From the NCBI GenBank assembly GCA_030248195.1, contig JASAND010021140.1:38371-102370 (forward strand): a stretch of DNA of 64,000 nucleotides, written 5' to 3'. A program made the translations under genes and the position numbers. The notes below the pieces were generated by a model. The model searched no databases. It worked only from the letters and a program-made list of their open reading frames with translations, and was not told the DNA's origin. Of this stretch, positions 11,715 through 21,551 are shown in pieces (position 1 is the first letter of the stretch; the number at the start of each line of letters is the position of its first letter). This stretch comes from Trissonchulus latispiculum (Eukaryota > Nematoda > Enoplea > Enoplida > Ironidae).

Positions 11715-11985
11715 GGTTGTCCCCAATTGTAGGATACGGCAGACTTATTTTTCTGAATAAAGAGTATGGAAATTAATTTAAAGTCAACATAATAGGGCAA
11801 CCAAGCAGACACAGTAAGCGTCTATTCATCTTGAATATAAGATTTTGCTACGCATTCTTATTTCGCCTACAAGAATACCGGTAAGACGTTTTCATAATTT
11901 GTTGTATTTTGAGAAGAGTGTAGTCATTTACATATGCTATATTAATAGACTGTGCACGGTTTCCTGCTCCGCAAAACGTTTTCTG
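11715..11985 (+). repeat. Dispersed repeat family R1, copy 2
   Basis: Same block order as 10775-10985, with an extra ~85 bases between the ACTTATTTTTCTGAA and AAGATTTTGCTA blocks. That extra piece (ATGCAAATTAATTT-like) is also present in the third copy at 13220. Confidence 0.7.
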
Positions 11986-12401
11986 AATGCATGCAGGGAT
12001 TTTCTACGCAAACGCTGAGCTAGCCTTCAATATCTTCAATATATTTAGCCCCGTGCCCATTCATGAAATTGACGATAATGGCATCTTTTCTGTCTACGCA
12101 TTATTGATAAACAAATAAGTTCTGCATATCCACCTTCACATTTATTTCAACATTTCTTTTACACAAACGCTGAGCGAATGTTCAATATCTGCAATGTATT
12201 TTGCCCTATACTCAGTCATGAAATTGATGGTGACAATATCATCCCTCTGTTCGTCAGTTAACTATCTCACTATTTATCAACAGATTACTGCTAAAATCAA
12301 ACAATAAACATCACAAATTTTAAAACACAGTCTCCACATTATTGCTAAGACAAAAACAATAAACAGCGCATGTTTTAAACACATATCCTTTCTCATCAGG
12401 G
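11986..12401. other. Non-coding stretch, short internal repeat
   Basis: CAAACGCTGAGC followed by a TTCAATATCT block occurs at about 12009 and 12170. Nothing else recognised. Confidence 0.4.
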
Positions 12402-13101
12402 CTGCCTTCTAGAGATGAGATCAGGGCCGAATTTTCAGGGGGGGAAAGGGGCGGGAAATGCGGCGGGGGGGGGGGGGGGGGGGGGAAACGGTTTTAAAAA
12501 ATCGGGGGGGGGGGGCGGGGCAAAGGGCCCCCATTTTCGGGGCCAGGTAGGCTCAGAGAAATTGCGAAATAATATTCAGCCCCCCCCCCCCAGAGAAAAG
12601 AGAAAAAAAAAATAAGGGGGTTAATTGGAATGGTTTAATGTTTTAGTGAGTTTAAAATAGTTACATAGTAGGTGGAATTTTTGTTACTCAAAGCAGACAA
12701 ACAAACACAAACAGGCACTCATTATCACCTAAAATTTCGAAAAACCGTACGCAAACTCAAACAATATTTGGCACATGCAGTCTCATTTGGTGCAAAGAAA
12801 GCAAGAAATTTGAAGTCAAGAAGACAAAGACAATTATTAGAATTGGAAAGTGTACATGTGCAATAGATTAATCTGTAAAAAACGTCAGGGCTTGGCAGGG
12901 CCGGACAGGGCCGGGCCGGGCCGGGCTTTCTCCGTTGGGAGCTGCGCGGCCCGGCCTGGCCCTTACCAATTTTTTCACAGGCCCGGCCCGGCCCGGCCCT
13001 GGCTAGACATCAGGTCTGCGCGGCCCGGCCCGGCCCGTCGGGCCGGGCCGGGCTGGGCCGGGCCGGGCTTTCTCGGCCCTGATCTCATCTCTACTGCCTT
13101 C
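12402..13101. mobile_element. hAT-family MITE with 8-bp target duplication
   Basis: The element runs 12410-13093. Its ends are TAGAGATGAGATCAGGGCC and the reverse complement, a perfect TIR opening with hAT-type TAGAG. It is flanked on both sides by the identical octamer CTGCCTTC (12402-12409 and 13094-13101), the length hAT transposases make. The interior has a long G-run, a C-run and a dense block of GGCCCGG units (12890-13075), so GC content is far above the surroundings. The Gly-rich and Ala/Gly/Pro-rich ORFs inside it are composition artefacts. Confidence 0.88.
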
Positions 13102-13219
13102 TACATGATGTCTCTGCGTGCTCATGGGCACATAGAATCATACTTGTTACATACAGACTGAAAGATCAGCTTGTTGAACTTTTGCCTTTATGATTAATAA
13201 CACAACAAGTTTCGCATTA

Positions 13220-13495
13220 ATCTAAAGAAAGAGTATGCAAATTAATTTTAACATTCATTTTTCTGAGGAAAGAATATGCAAATTAGTTTTGTCAATATAA
13301 TAGTGTAGCCCAGCATGCACAGTACTCATTTGTTCGTTTTGCATTCAAGATTCCGCTATGCGACTCCGCTACAAGAATGCCAGTAAGCCTTCTATTTTAT
13401 TATTTTTTATTTTGAGAAGAATGTACTTATTTATGTATGCATATCCGATATTGATTGAGCAAATGTTCCTGCTCTGCCAAACTTTTTGTCCCCGA
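13220..13495 (+). repeat. Dispersed repeat family R1, copy 3 (diverged)
   Basis: Carries the TTTTTCTGAGGAAAGA, ATGCAAATTA, CTACAAGAATGCCAGTAAG and TTCCTGCTCTGCCAAA blocks in the same order as the copies at 10775 and 11715, with more substitutions. Confidence 0.6.
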
Positions 13496-13756
13496 TTTTG
13501 CTGAAAACTTGCATGTATTAATTTTCAGGGGAGCTGAGTAAGAATCTGAATTTAAATTCAGTTTTTGTTTTTTCTGCATAAGCAGACAACTTTAGCTGTC
13601 ACCGAATTAACGAAAAACGGAATCGAAAGTCGGATATCAGATACGTACTGAGACGCTCAGAAAACTTCTATTTGCAGGTTCTCCGGACAAAATCTTTCGC
13701 TCAGGTTGGCTTTTTGCGCAGTCTCAATCTAATACCTTAGATGCTATAGCCTAATC

Positions 13757-15040
13757 TAAAGTCTGACCAAAAAATGTAGAAAGCGAAATTGTTTGCTTTA
13801 TATCTCGTAAACGCTTCAAGATAACTGCCATAAATTATATATTTTCTGAACCGGAATGATGAGATCTTTCTTCTCATGAAAAAGTTTTTGAAATTTCGTC
13901 GATTTCGGGTGCCGCTTTTATATTCCAGAGGATTGGTAAATGCTACAACCACGATTTTTTTCAGAAATTTCCTGCCCGATGTCCTACACAAATTTCAGTT
14001 TGTTGGTTGAAAATTGCGTGAGTTATTCCATTTTTAGATTTTCAAAATCCTTTGATTTGCCGTTTTTTTTTCGACTTTGTCTGTTGTTTCGCCACCGCTC
14101 AACGAAAAAATTTTTTATTGATTTTTCATAGGTTTCCGCTTCATGATATACGTGGTATTTCATTTGAAAGTCGATTTTTTCGAAAAATCCTTTTTTGACC
14201 CAAATTTCGGCAAGCGAATCCAGCAAAAGTGAATAAAAATAACATATCATAAAGTTCATTATGAGCTGAATCCAACGATATGTTTCGGCTCGATTCGCCA
14301 GCAATGAATTTTTAAACATTTTCCTTATTTCAGCTGGTTTTTGCTAGTTTACGCTGGTTCAGGTAAATCTAGGCGGCAACATCAAAGGAAGCCAAAAACC
14401 AGCTTGAAATAAGGGACATGTTTAAAAATTCATTGCTGGCGCAATATGTCGTAGCCACGAAAACTTTATATCGTTGGATTCAGCTCATAATGAACTTTAT
14501 GATTATGTTATTTTTATTCACTTTTGGTGGATTCGCTTTGCCGGAATTTTGGGTCAAAAAGTGGTATTTTTCGAAAAAATCGACTTTCAAATTTTGAAAT
14601 ACCACGTATATCAGATGAAAGCGGACACCCAGGCGGTCCTGAAAATCCAATCAAAAAATTTTTTTCGTTGAGCGAGTGGCGAGTAACAACCAGTCAAAGT
14701 CGAAAAAGCGGCAAAGATCAAAGGATTTTGAAAATCTAAAAAATGGAGTAACTCACGCAATTTTCAACCAACAAAGCTGAAATTTGGTGTGTAGGACATT
14801 CGGGCAAGGGGAAAATTTTCCTGAAAAAATCGTGGTTGTAGCATTTACCAATCCTTCTGGACATATAAAAGCGGCACCCTTTGAAATCGCACGGGAAATT
14901 TCAAAAAAATTTTTTCACGAGAAGAAAGATCTCATCATTCCGGTTCAGAAAATATATAATTTATGGCAGTTATCTTGAAGCGTTTACGAGATATAAAGCA
15001 AACAATTTCGCTTTCTACATTTTTTGGTCAGACTTTAACA
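13757..15040. mobile_element. 1.28-kb palindromic (foldback) element
   Basis: The left arm starts TAAAGTCTGACCAAAAAAT and the right arm ends with its reverse complement near 15038. Matching continues through CGTAAACGCTTCAAGATAAC, the GAACCGGAATGATGAGATC block and the CAACGATAT block to a short centre near 14350-14390 (CAGCTGG...CCAGCTTG). Arms are about 600 bases. All ORFs here appear in mirror-image pairs on opposite strands, as expected for a palindrome, and are not genes. Confidence 0.85.
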
Positions 15041-15570
15041 ATGATTACAGCTTTCTGGGAAGCAGATTTCTGCATTCATATCTAAGCCCACCATTAAACA
15101 CGGATCCGCGGGGCTTGGTCGAGTGCAGGTAAAAATGTCTGTCCCACTTCTTTCTTTTATAACAGCAAGCTAAAAGTCTGACACGAAAATGTGTGTCGAA
15201 TACTGTCATCACTTATATTGCATTTGTCGAATACTGTGATCACTTATACCGCATTTAATATTCATCAGAGACCCATAACATTTACTATTATATATTATAT
15301 ATACCTGGCAATAAGGAAAAGTTTTGAAAGATTTCAAATTTTGAAAAATATCAGTTTATCGGAGTTTTCTGTGGAACATTCTTGCTTTCCCTTGCTTGCC
15401 TGAAAATATGGCGCAAGAACGAAACAATTGATTGCTGCCTTTTCAACTTTGTCAGGCTACTGTTCGCTCAGTAGTTGTTATATTTTGTTTTCATTTTCGG
15501 GAGGTTGCAAGCTATGACCATGCAAAACACTGTATAATCTTAATATGTATATACATTTATATTTTTCCAG
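15041..15570. other. Stretch upstream of the possible terminal exon
   Basis: Contains a consensus-like donor (GTGCAG|GTAAAAATG) at about 15129, but the reading frames on the two sides do not join in phase with the exon at 15571, so I do not link them. Otherwise unrecognised. Confidence 0.3.
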
Positions 15571-15711
15571 ATTACCAAAACTCCAAGAAAGGTGGACTGT
15601 TTAGCCGCCACTACAACTGAAAAAGGCCACCTGATATACTTACCACCGGAAGTGATTCAGTGGCTGCAGCTCTTCACTGAAGCGATTGGGAAGAAATGCG
15701 ATGACTCTTAA
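15571..15711 (+). CDS. Possible terminal exon of an unidentified gene
   Basis: Forty-six codons open immediately after a good 3' splice site (ATATTTTTCCAG) and end at TAA 15709-15711. The peptide starts ITKTPRKVDCLAA and continues with KGHLIYLPPEVIQWLQL, a normal-looking soluble protein composition unlike the repeats around it. No upstream exon could be joined: the donor-like site near 15129 gives the wrong phase. It may be a real last exon whose partners lie left of the foldback cluster, or a gene relic. I do not recognise the protein. Confidence 0.4.
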   Translation: MTKTPRKVDCLAATTTEKGHLIYLPPEVIQWLQLFTEAIGKKCDDS

Positions 15712-16132
15712 TCAGTGTGCGGTGCAGTGTGCAGGCCGCGATCAAGTTCTTCGATGAAGGGTAAGCTTTACATTGCATTAAAGGGGGAAAGAGGGAGCTG
15801 GTCCAAAGGGGGAGCTTTGGTCCAAAATAGATAGTCACTGATTTCGCTCATTATCTCACACATTAAAGATTCATATGTTCTTAATAAAAACAAGACACAA
15901 AAATTATAGAGGATTTAGGTTAAAAGCTGGACAACTTAAAAATTTCGGTGAGCCGTTCAAAATTTGTAGTTTTGTATCTAGTTTTTTTAAATTCATACGA
16001 GACGAGACCACTACCAAACAATGCTTGATAAGCCTAGAGTGCAGTTAACTATATTCCGTTTCTGTATTTAAAAAACTTGACCAATTGAGCTGAAATTTGG
16101 TATGGGTATGTTTTCTACCACGCTGAGATCAA
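15712..16132. repeat. Repeat-derived sequence related to nearby palindromes
   Basis: Includes GATTTCGCTCATTATCTCACACATT (shared with 5310 and 6310) near 15840 and, at 16083-16132, TTGAGCTGAAATTTGGTAT...TTTTCTACCACGCTGAG, the central segment of the palindromic elements at 19.2-21.5 kb. So this is debris of that transposon family. Confidence 0.55.
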
Positions 16133-17330
16133 ATGGCTCCAGCCCCGGTTCCTCGGCCGGTCCTTTAACAGCAGCCCTATCCGCTGCTTGGTATGGCATA
16201 GAATATGGGAACTGGTCAGCCTGGTATGCCTGCTTCTGTCCACATACCAAATCCGAAAGTCTGGCTCTTTGCCCAGATCAGAATTTGGTGATTATTCGGT
16301 ACCCCGGGGACCCATGGCCAACGTGGCCCCGGTCAGACCTCACATCATCCAGGGGCCAGTTTCACAAAAAAATTCTCGAGTGTCGAGTCTAGTAGCTAAA
16401 CTACGCTGGAAGTTTTCGAGATCCGCAAGACGCATTGAAAGTCACGCTGAAAAAGTTCTCGAGTTCTCGAGTCAAGATCTCTGGTCGATTTCGACCAGTG
16501 ACAATTTTTCCAACTTGAGACCTACTCGAGAATTTTTTGAAAATCTAAGTTTGTTAATTTTTTCTTCCTGCTTCAATTACTTGTATAATTGACTGAATAA
16601 ATCACCATAAAATTTTCCGTAGATGCTTTTACATATAATTTTTAACAGAGAAGAGGTTGTCGTCACTGAAAACAGTCTACTTGAGAACTTGAGAACTCGA
16701 GAACTCGAGACGGTTTTTTATGAAGCTGGCCCCTAGTGAATGATCCATTCGATGGTGGGCTCCCACCTATGGGAAATAGCCCCGCTGGATCCCCGTTGCA
16801 GCCGCGGTCCCCTCCGGGTCCACCTCCTCCACATCCTGCAAACAGTTCCTCGTGAAGGAAAAGCCTTCGTGCAACAGCTACCACCGCAAATCTATCAGCT
16901 TCCGCGTGTTCGTGGAAGAATCGTGTTCGTGATGCCTTAATTCAGATGGAAGGTCGAATCAAGCCCCGGGTTCCGGATTCCTCAGTACGGCAACTGGATC
17001 AACAGTACTTCCATCACACACACATTCCGTCAGAATTTGGTCGGGTCTTTCTGTTTCTGAAGGCCAATTCTGTGGATCCATCTGAGAACAAGGCTACGAA
17101 AATCGCACGGATCTTGGATCAAGGAGAGATGATCGCCGATGGTGCCACCAGTATTGCCGTGGACCATTTCCGTCTTCGTATGGCTTTCGATCTGATGCGC
17201 CTGCCTCCAAAGGACATGGGCAAAGGTTCCAAAGTTCATCGCTACCGGAGAGAACCGGACTCGGTCTTTCCGGGCCCGTCAGTTTCTCTATCTGGCATCC
17301 TCGGATTTTTCCACCGATAGCGGAAATCCA
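16133..17330 (+). pseudogene. Degenerate proline-rich gene-like segment, unidentified
   Basis: Frame-hopping but gene-like peptides occur in order: NMGTGQPGMPASVHIPN and SEFGDYSVPRGPMANVAP before 16350; NDPFDGGLPPMGNSPAGS followed by PLQPRSPPGPPPPHP after 16735; and an ORF from 16946 to 17320 with HHTHIPSEFGRVFLFLKAN. Stops and frame changes separate them, and a TIR element splits them at 16352-16733. Composition and the absence of introns suggest a decayed regulatory-protein gene or retrocopy rather than transposon coding. I cannot name the family, and the 16946-17320 ORF might be independent. Confidence 0.4.
16352..16733. mobile_element. 382-bp TIR element inserted in the gene-like segment
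   Basis: Ends GGGGCCAGTTTCACAAAAAA and the inverted TTTTTTATGAAGCTGGCCCC. The interior is rich in CTCGAG and GAACTCGAG units. Gene-like sequence resumes directly on the right side (NDPFDGG), showing it is an insertion. No clear target duplication seen. Confidence 0.65.
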
Positions 17331-18335
17331 ACCCCTTTAAACCGGGGAGGGATGGAAGGATCCAGTTTGTTTGATCGGAGGCCTTCTGGAAAATCCTAAT
17401 TTAGAATAAACAATCGTGATCATCAGGCACAACAAACTTTTTCTTGTAAATATTTTTATTGTTTCTGTGAACAATCATTTTGTGCGAACTTTTGCATCCC
17501 TAGTGCTCAGTTGAAAATTTTCCTTAGCGAACGTGTGTGCTTGCTGTGAATAATAAATGTATTGTTAGCGACACCTAAGTAGGCAGCGAATCAGTTAGGT
17601 TTAGTTAGGTTAACATGCCAGCAAAGTTCAGTAGTTAAAATTTTGATCACTATATTCTGTTCTGATTGGCAAAGTTGTGGCTGGAAATTATTAGTGTTCG
17701 GTGGGCTGAATGCCCCGGAGGGCTTAATTCCCTGTATTGTTTAGTGTTTGAAGTATATGGCGAATCGGGACGAGGAATTCCCCGATCGGGATTTAAACAG
17801 CCCCATCTCATTTTGGTTTTTTAGTTTGTAGTACATAGTAGTTGAAGCATACGAGGAATTCCCCGATCAGGATCAAAGAATCCCCATCTCATTATTGTTA
17901 TAATTGTTTGTTGGTTGATGGTATAAGTATTATGAGGAATCGGGACGAGGAATTCCCCGATCGGGATTTAGACATCCCCATCTCATACAGGTTCGTTGCC
18001 AGCTGTTGATAATTGAAGTTTGCTAGAAGTTAGTAGGTAGAAATTTTGAAGATATTAGGCTGATATTTATTGTTGCTAGTAATGACTCGCAATGCTATGA
18101 TGTATAGAATGAACTCTTTGGACACTTGACAGTATAAATGCATTGCAGTTTCTCTCGAATAAATAATGTATCGTCCGTATCATGTTCACAGCAAAGTTCA
18201 AGTTTCGAGCAGTTCAAATCTTTTTGGGTTAATCATTCCATCCCCCAAGCAGAAAGCCAACCGTTTCAAACTCGGGCAGGCTGTAATAAAAAGGGATTTT
18301 TGTCATATGAATTTGCTTAGTAAAACGAAGAGTAA
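17331..18335. repeat. Non-coding region with three GAGGAATTCCCCGATC units
   Basis: The block CGAGGAATTCCCCGATC, ending with CCCCATCTCAT about 40 bases later, occurs at 17771, 17852 and 17946 with about 60 variable bases between. This looks like an internal tandem array in a transposon or UTR. No ORF of note. Confidence 0.6.
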
Positions 18336-18663
18336 CAAGAGTACATAATAACTAAGAGTGTGACAAGCGTCAAGCTCTTAGTTGTTAGGCTTGGGAACAT
18401 GTTATGCACGATAACGGCTGACCCCCCCCCACAAATCAGACCCATCACTTCAAAGAAATTCGCACGCTATGCTTGTGTGCTGAAGCTCGCAACAGACACA
18501 CATTGAACCAACTGACTAGTTGTGTTTTCGTGCTTTAGAACGTAGGCATAGCGTGCGAATTTCTTTGAAGTGATGGGTCTAATTTGTGGGGGGGTCAGCC
18601 GTTATCGTGTAGCTCATGTCCCCAAGCCTAATAACTAAGAGCTTGACGCTTGTCACACTCTTG
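18336..18663. mobile_element. Palindromic unit 1 of three
   Basis: Starts CAAGAGTACATAATAACTA and ends with an inverted CTAATAACTAAGAGCTTGAC..ACTCTTGG. The arms include ACCCATCACTTCAAAGAAAT and a poly-C/poly-G pair. It is joined to the next unit by TAAAAC. Confidence 0.8.
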
Positions 18664-18670
18664 GTAAAAC

Positions 18671-19014
18671 CAAGAGTACATAATAACTAAGAGTGTGACA
18701 AGCGTCAAGCTCTTATTTATTCGGCGCATCATCTGCACGATAACGGCTGACCCCCCCCCCCCCACAAATTAGACCCATCACTTCAAAGAAATTTGCACGC
18801 TATGTTTGTGTTCTAAAGCTCAAAAGCACAACTACTCAGTTGGTTCAATGTGCGTCTGTTGCGAGCTTCAGCACACAAATATAGCGTGCAAATTTCTTTG
18901 AAGTGATGGGTCTAATTTGTGGGGGGGGGTCAGCCGTTATTGTGCAGATGATGTCCCAAGCCTAATAACTAGAACTTGACGCTTGTCACACTCTTAGTTA
19001 TTATGTACTCTTGG
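18671..19014. mobile_element. Palindromic unit 2 of three
   Basis: Nearly the same hairpin as unit 1, in head-to-tail order, again bounded by CCAAGAGTAC and its inverse GTACTCTTGG and followed by TAAAAC. The loop sequence is inverted relative to unit 1. Confidence 0.8.
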
Positions 19015-19020
19015 TAAAAC

Positions 19021-19217
19021 CAAGAGTACATAATATAAAAGTGTGCCACTAGGCACACTCTATGTTATCAGAGCAAAAACTATGCTCTGCTCGCTAACGG
19101 CCCACCCCCCCCCTGCAAATTAGACCTATCACTTCAAAGCATTTCGTGCGCTATGTCTGTGTTCTAAAGCTCGAAGCAGGCACAAAATTCGCGCTCACAC
19201 TACTAGTGTTTTCGAGC
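19021..19217. mobile_element. Palindromic unit 3, left half only
   Basis: Begins CAAGAGTACATAATATAAAAG and keeps the poly-C and ACCTATCACTTCAAAGCAT blocks, but the mirror half is missing because the TTAA element starts at 19218. Confidence 0.7.
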
Positions 19218-20444
19218 TTAAGGGGGGGCTACTAAAATCGACTTGCCCCGACTTTCTCCGATTGGCCAACTTTTTGGCGAAGATATAGAGCATGGGTGTG
19301 GTCAAAAAATATCGGGTACTGAGACCTTAGCTGCTTTCCAGCCATGTGCAGCTGTCGCGTTTATGTCCCCGACCCCCCATTTTTTACAACTACCAACATA
19401 ATTAGTTAAAAATTTCTACTGACTGCTAGGCCCAGGCTTCAAAGCTGCCATGCGCCAATATGATTTGGCACATATGTCCCTACCTGCCGAAAAATATTAG
19501 ATGTCTGTATCTTAGCTGCATCCAAAGGAATTACTCTTCAAAGTTGAAGTTTCGGCAAAAATTTAAAAATTTTTGGCTAACGGAAGGAAAATTTTATTAC
19601 TGGTGCGAGCTATAAGGCTGTAATTTGGCATAAAAGGAGGCCCTATAGGAGCACTCATTTGTGCCAAATGGCAAGAAATTCTGCCGCGTGAAAAATTTTT
19701 GTGAACTTTAATCTTCAAAAATTGCCGAAACCGCCATTTTCAGTCTGTCGGATCCTGTGTAGAGGCTTTCTGCAGCCATAGAAGTCGCAAACCTTCACTA
19801 ATCGAGCTGAAAACTTTTGTGGGGGTGTTTTCTACCTCGCTGAGTTCAAATATCTCAAAAAATTTAATTTCAAAAAATTTGATTTTTTCGATTTCTGAGG
19901 TACCAACCATTGCCCAAAAAATGCGTTTTTGGAAATTTTGAAGATTAAAGTTGACATAAAATTTTTTTCACGCAGCAGAAATTCTTGCCATTTGGCACAA
20001 ATGAGTACTCCTATAGGGCCTCCTTTTATGCCAAATTACAGCCTTATAGCTCGCACCAGTAATAAAATTTTCCTTTCGTTAGCCAAAAATTTTTAAATTT
20101 TTGCCGAAACTTCAAATTTGAAGAGTAATTCCCTTAGATGCAGATAAGATACAGACATCTAGTATTTTTCCGCAGGTAGGGACATATGTGCCGAATCATA
20201 TTGGCGCATGGCAGCCTTGAAGCTTGGGCCTAGCAGTCAGTAGAAATTTTTAATTTATTATGTTGGTAGTTGTGAAAAATGGGGTGTCGGGCACATAAAC
20301 ACGACGGCTGCACATGGCTGGAAGGCAGCTAAGATCTCAGTACCCGATATGTTTTTGACCACACCCATGCTCTATATCTTCGCCAATAAGTAGGCCAATC
20401 GGAGAAAGTGGGGGCAAACCTTTAGTAGCCCCCCCCCCCCTTAA
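19218..20444. mobile_element. 1.2-kb palindromic element with TTAA target sites
   Basis: TTAA (19218-19221), then GGGGGGGCTACTAAA..., two ~510-bp arms (19222-19732 and 19930-20440) around a ~200-base centre, ending TTTAGTAGCCCCC.. and TTAA (20441-20444). TTAA flanks are the hallmark of piggyBac-type transposition. There is no coding capacity, so it would be non-autonomous. Confidence 0.8.
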
Positions 20445-21551
20445 GGGGGGGGGCGACTAAAATGGGGTGCCCCGAATTTGTCCGATTGGCCTACTTTTCG
20501 GCGAAGTTACAGAGCATGGGTGTGGTCAGAAAATACTTGGTCGTTGGGTTTTAGCTGCCTTCCAGCCATGTGCACGGGTAGCGTTTATGTGCCCGACCCC
20601 CCCCCATCTTTTTCAGAACTATCAACATAATTAAAATTCTCTGCTGGCAGCAAGACCCTAGCTTCAAGTTTGTCATTGGCCAATATGATTTGGCACATGT
20701 GCCCCAATCTGCGGAAAAATACTAGAAGGCTGCATCTTATCTGCATCTAAGGGAATTACTGTTCAAAGTTGAAGTTTCGGCAAAATTTTGAAAATTTTTG
20801 GCTAACGAAAGGAATATTTTATTACTGGTGCGAGCTATAAGGCTGTAATTTGGCATATACAGAGGCCCTATAGGAGTACTCATTTGTGCCGAATAGCAAG
20901 AAATTCTGCCGCGTAAAAAAATCTTTATGTCAACTTTAATCTTCAAAAATTGCCAAATTCGCCATTTTCAGTCTGTCGGATCCTGTGTAAAGGCTTTCTG
21001 CAGCCATAGAAGTAGCAAACCTGCACTAATCGAGCTGAAATCGTTTATGGGTGTGTTTTCAGCCACGCTGAATTCAAATATCTCCAAAAATGTAAATTTC
21101 AAAAAATTTGATTTTTTCGATTTCTGGGGTACTATTGCCCAAAATAGGCGATTTTGTCAATTTTTAAAGATTAAAGTTGACATAAAAATTTTTTCACGCG
21201 GCAGAATTTCTTGCCTTTTGGCACAAATAAGTACTCCTATAGGGCCTCTGTATTTGCCAAATTACAGCCTTATAGCTCGCACCAGTAATAAAATATTCTT
21301 TTCGTTAGCCAAAAATTTTCAAAATTTTGCCGAAACTTCAACTTTGAACAGTAATTCCCTTAGTTGCAGATAAGATACAGACGTCTGGTGTTTTTTCGCA
21401 GATAGGGGCACATGTGCCAAATCGTATTGGCCAATGACAAGCTTGAAGCTAGGGTCTTGCTGCCAGCAGAGAATTTTAATTATATTGGTAGCTGTGAAAA
21501 AGAGGGGGGGGGGGTCGAGCACATAAACGCGACCCCTGCACATGGCTGGAA
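20445..21551. mobile_element. Second, truncated copy of the TTAA palindromic element
   Basis: Directly abuts the first copy, sharing its right TTAA. It starts GGGGGGGGGCGACTAAAATGG, repeats the same arm and centre, and stops at CACATGGCTGGAAGG near 21551, about 100 bases short of the expected right end. The ORFs inside it are mirrored on both strands. Confidence 0.75.

Noticed and set aside
12415..13161. Gly-rich and Gly/Ala/Pro-rich ORFs
   Set aside because: Composition artefacts of the GC-rich core of the hAT MITE.
15041..15711. Two-exon gene joining the donor at ~15129 to the exon at 15571
   Set aside because: The phases do not match; the join puts a stop after 11 codons.
20737..21543. 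ORFs of 69-148 residues on both strands
   Set aside because: They are mirror copies produced by the palindromic TTAA elements.
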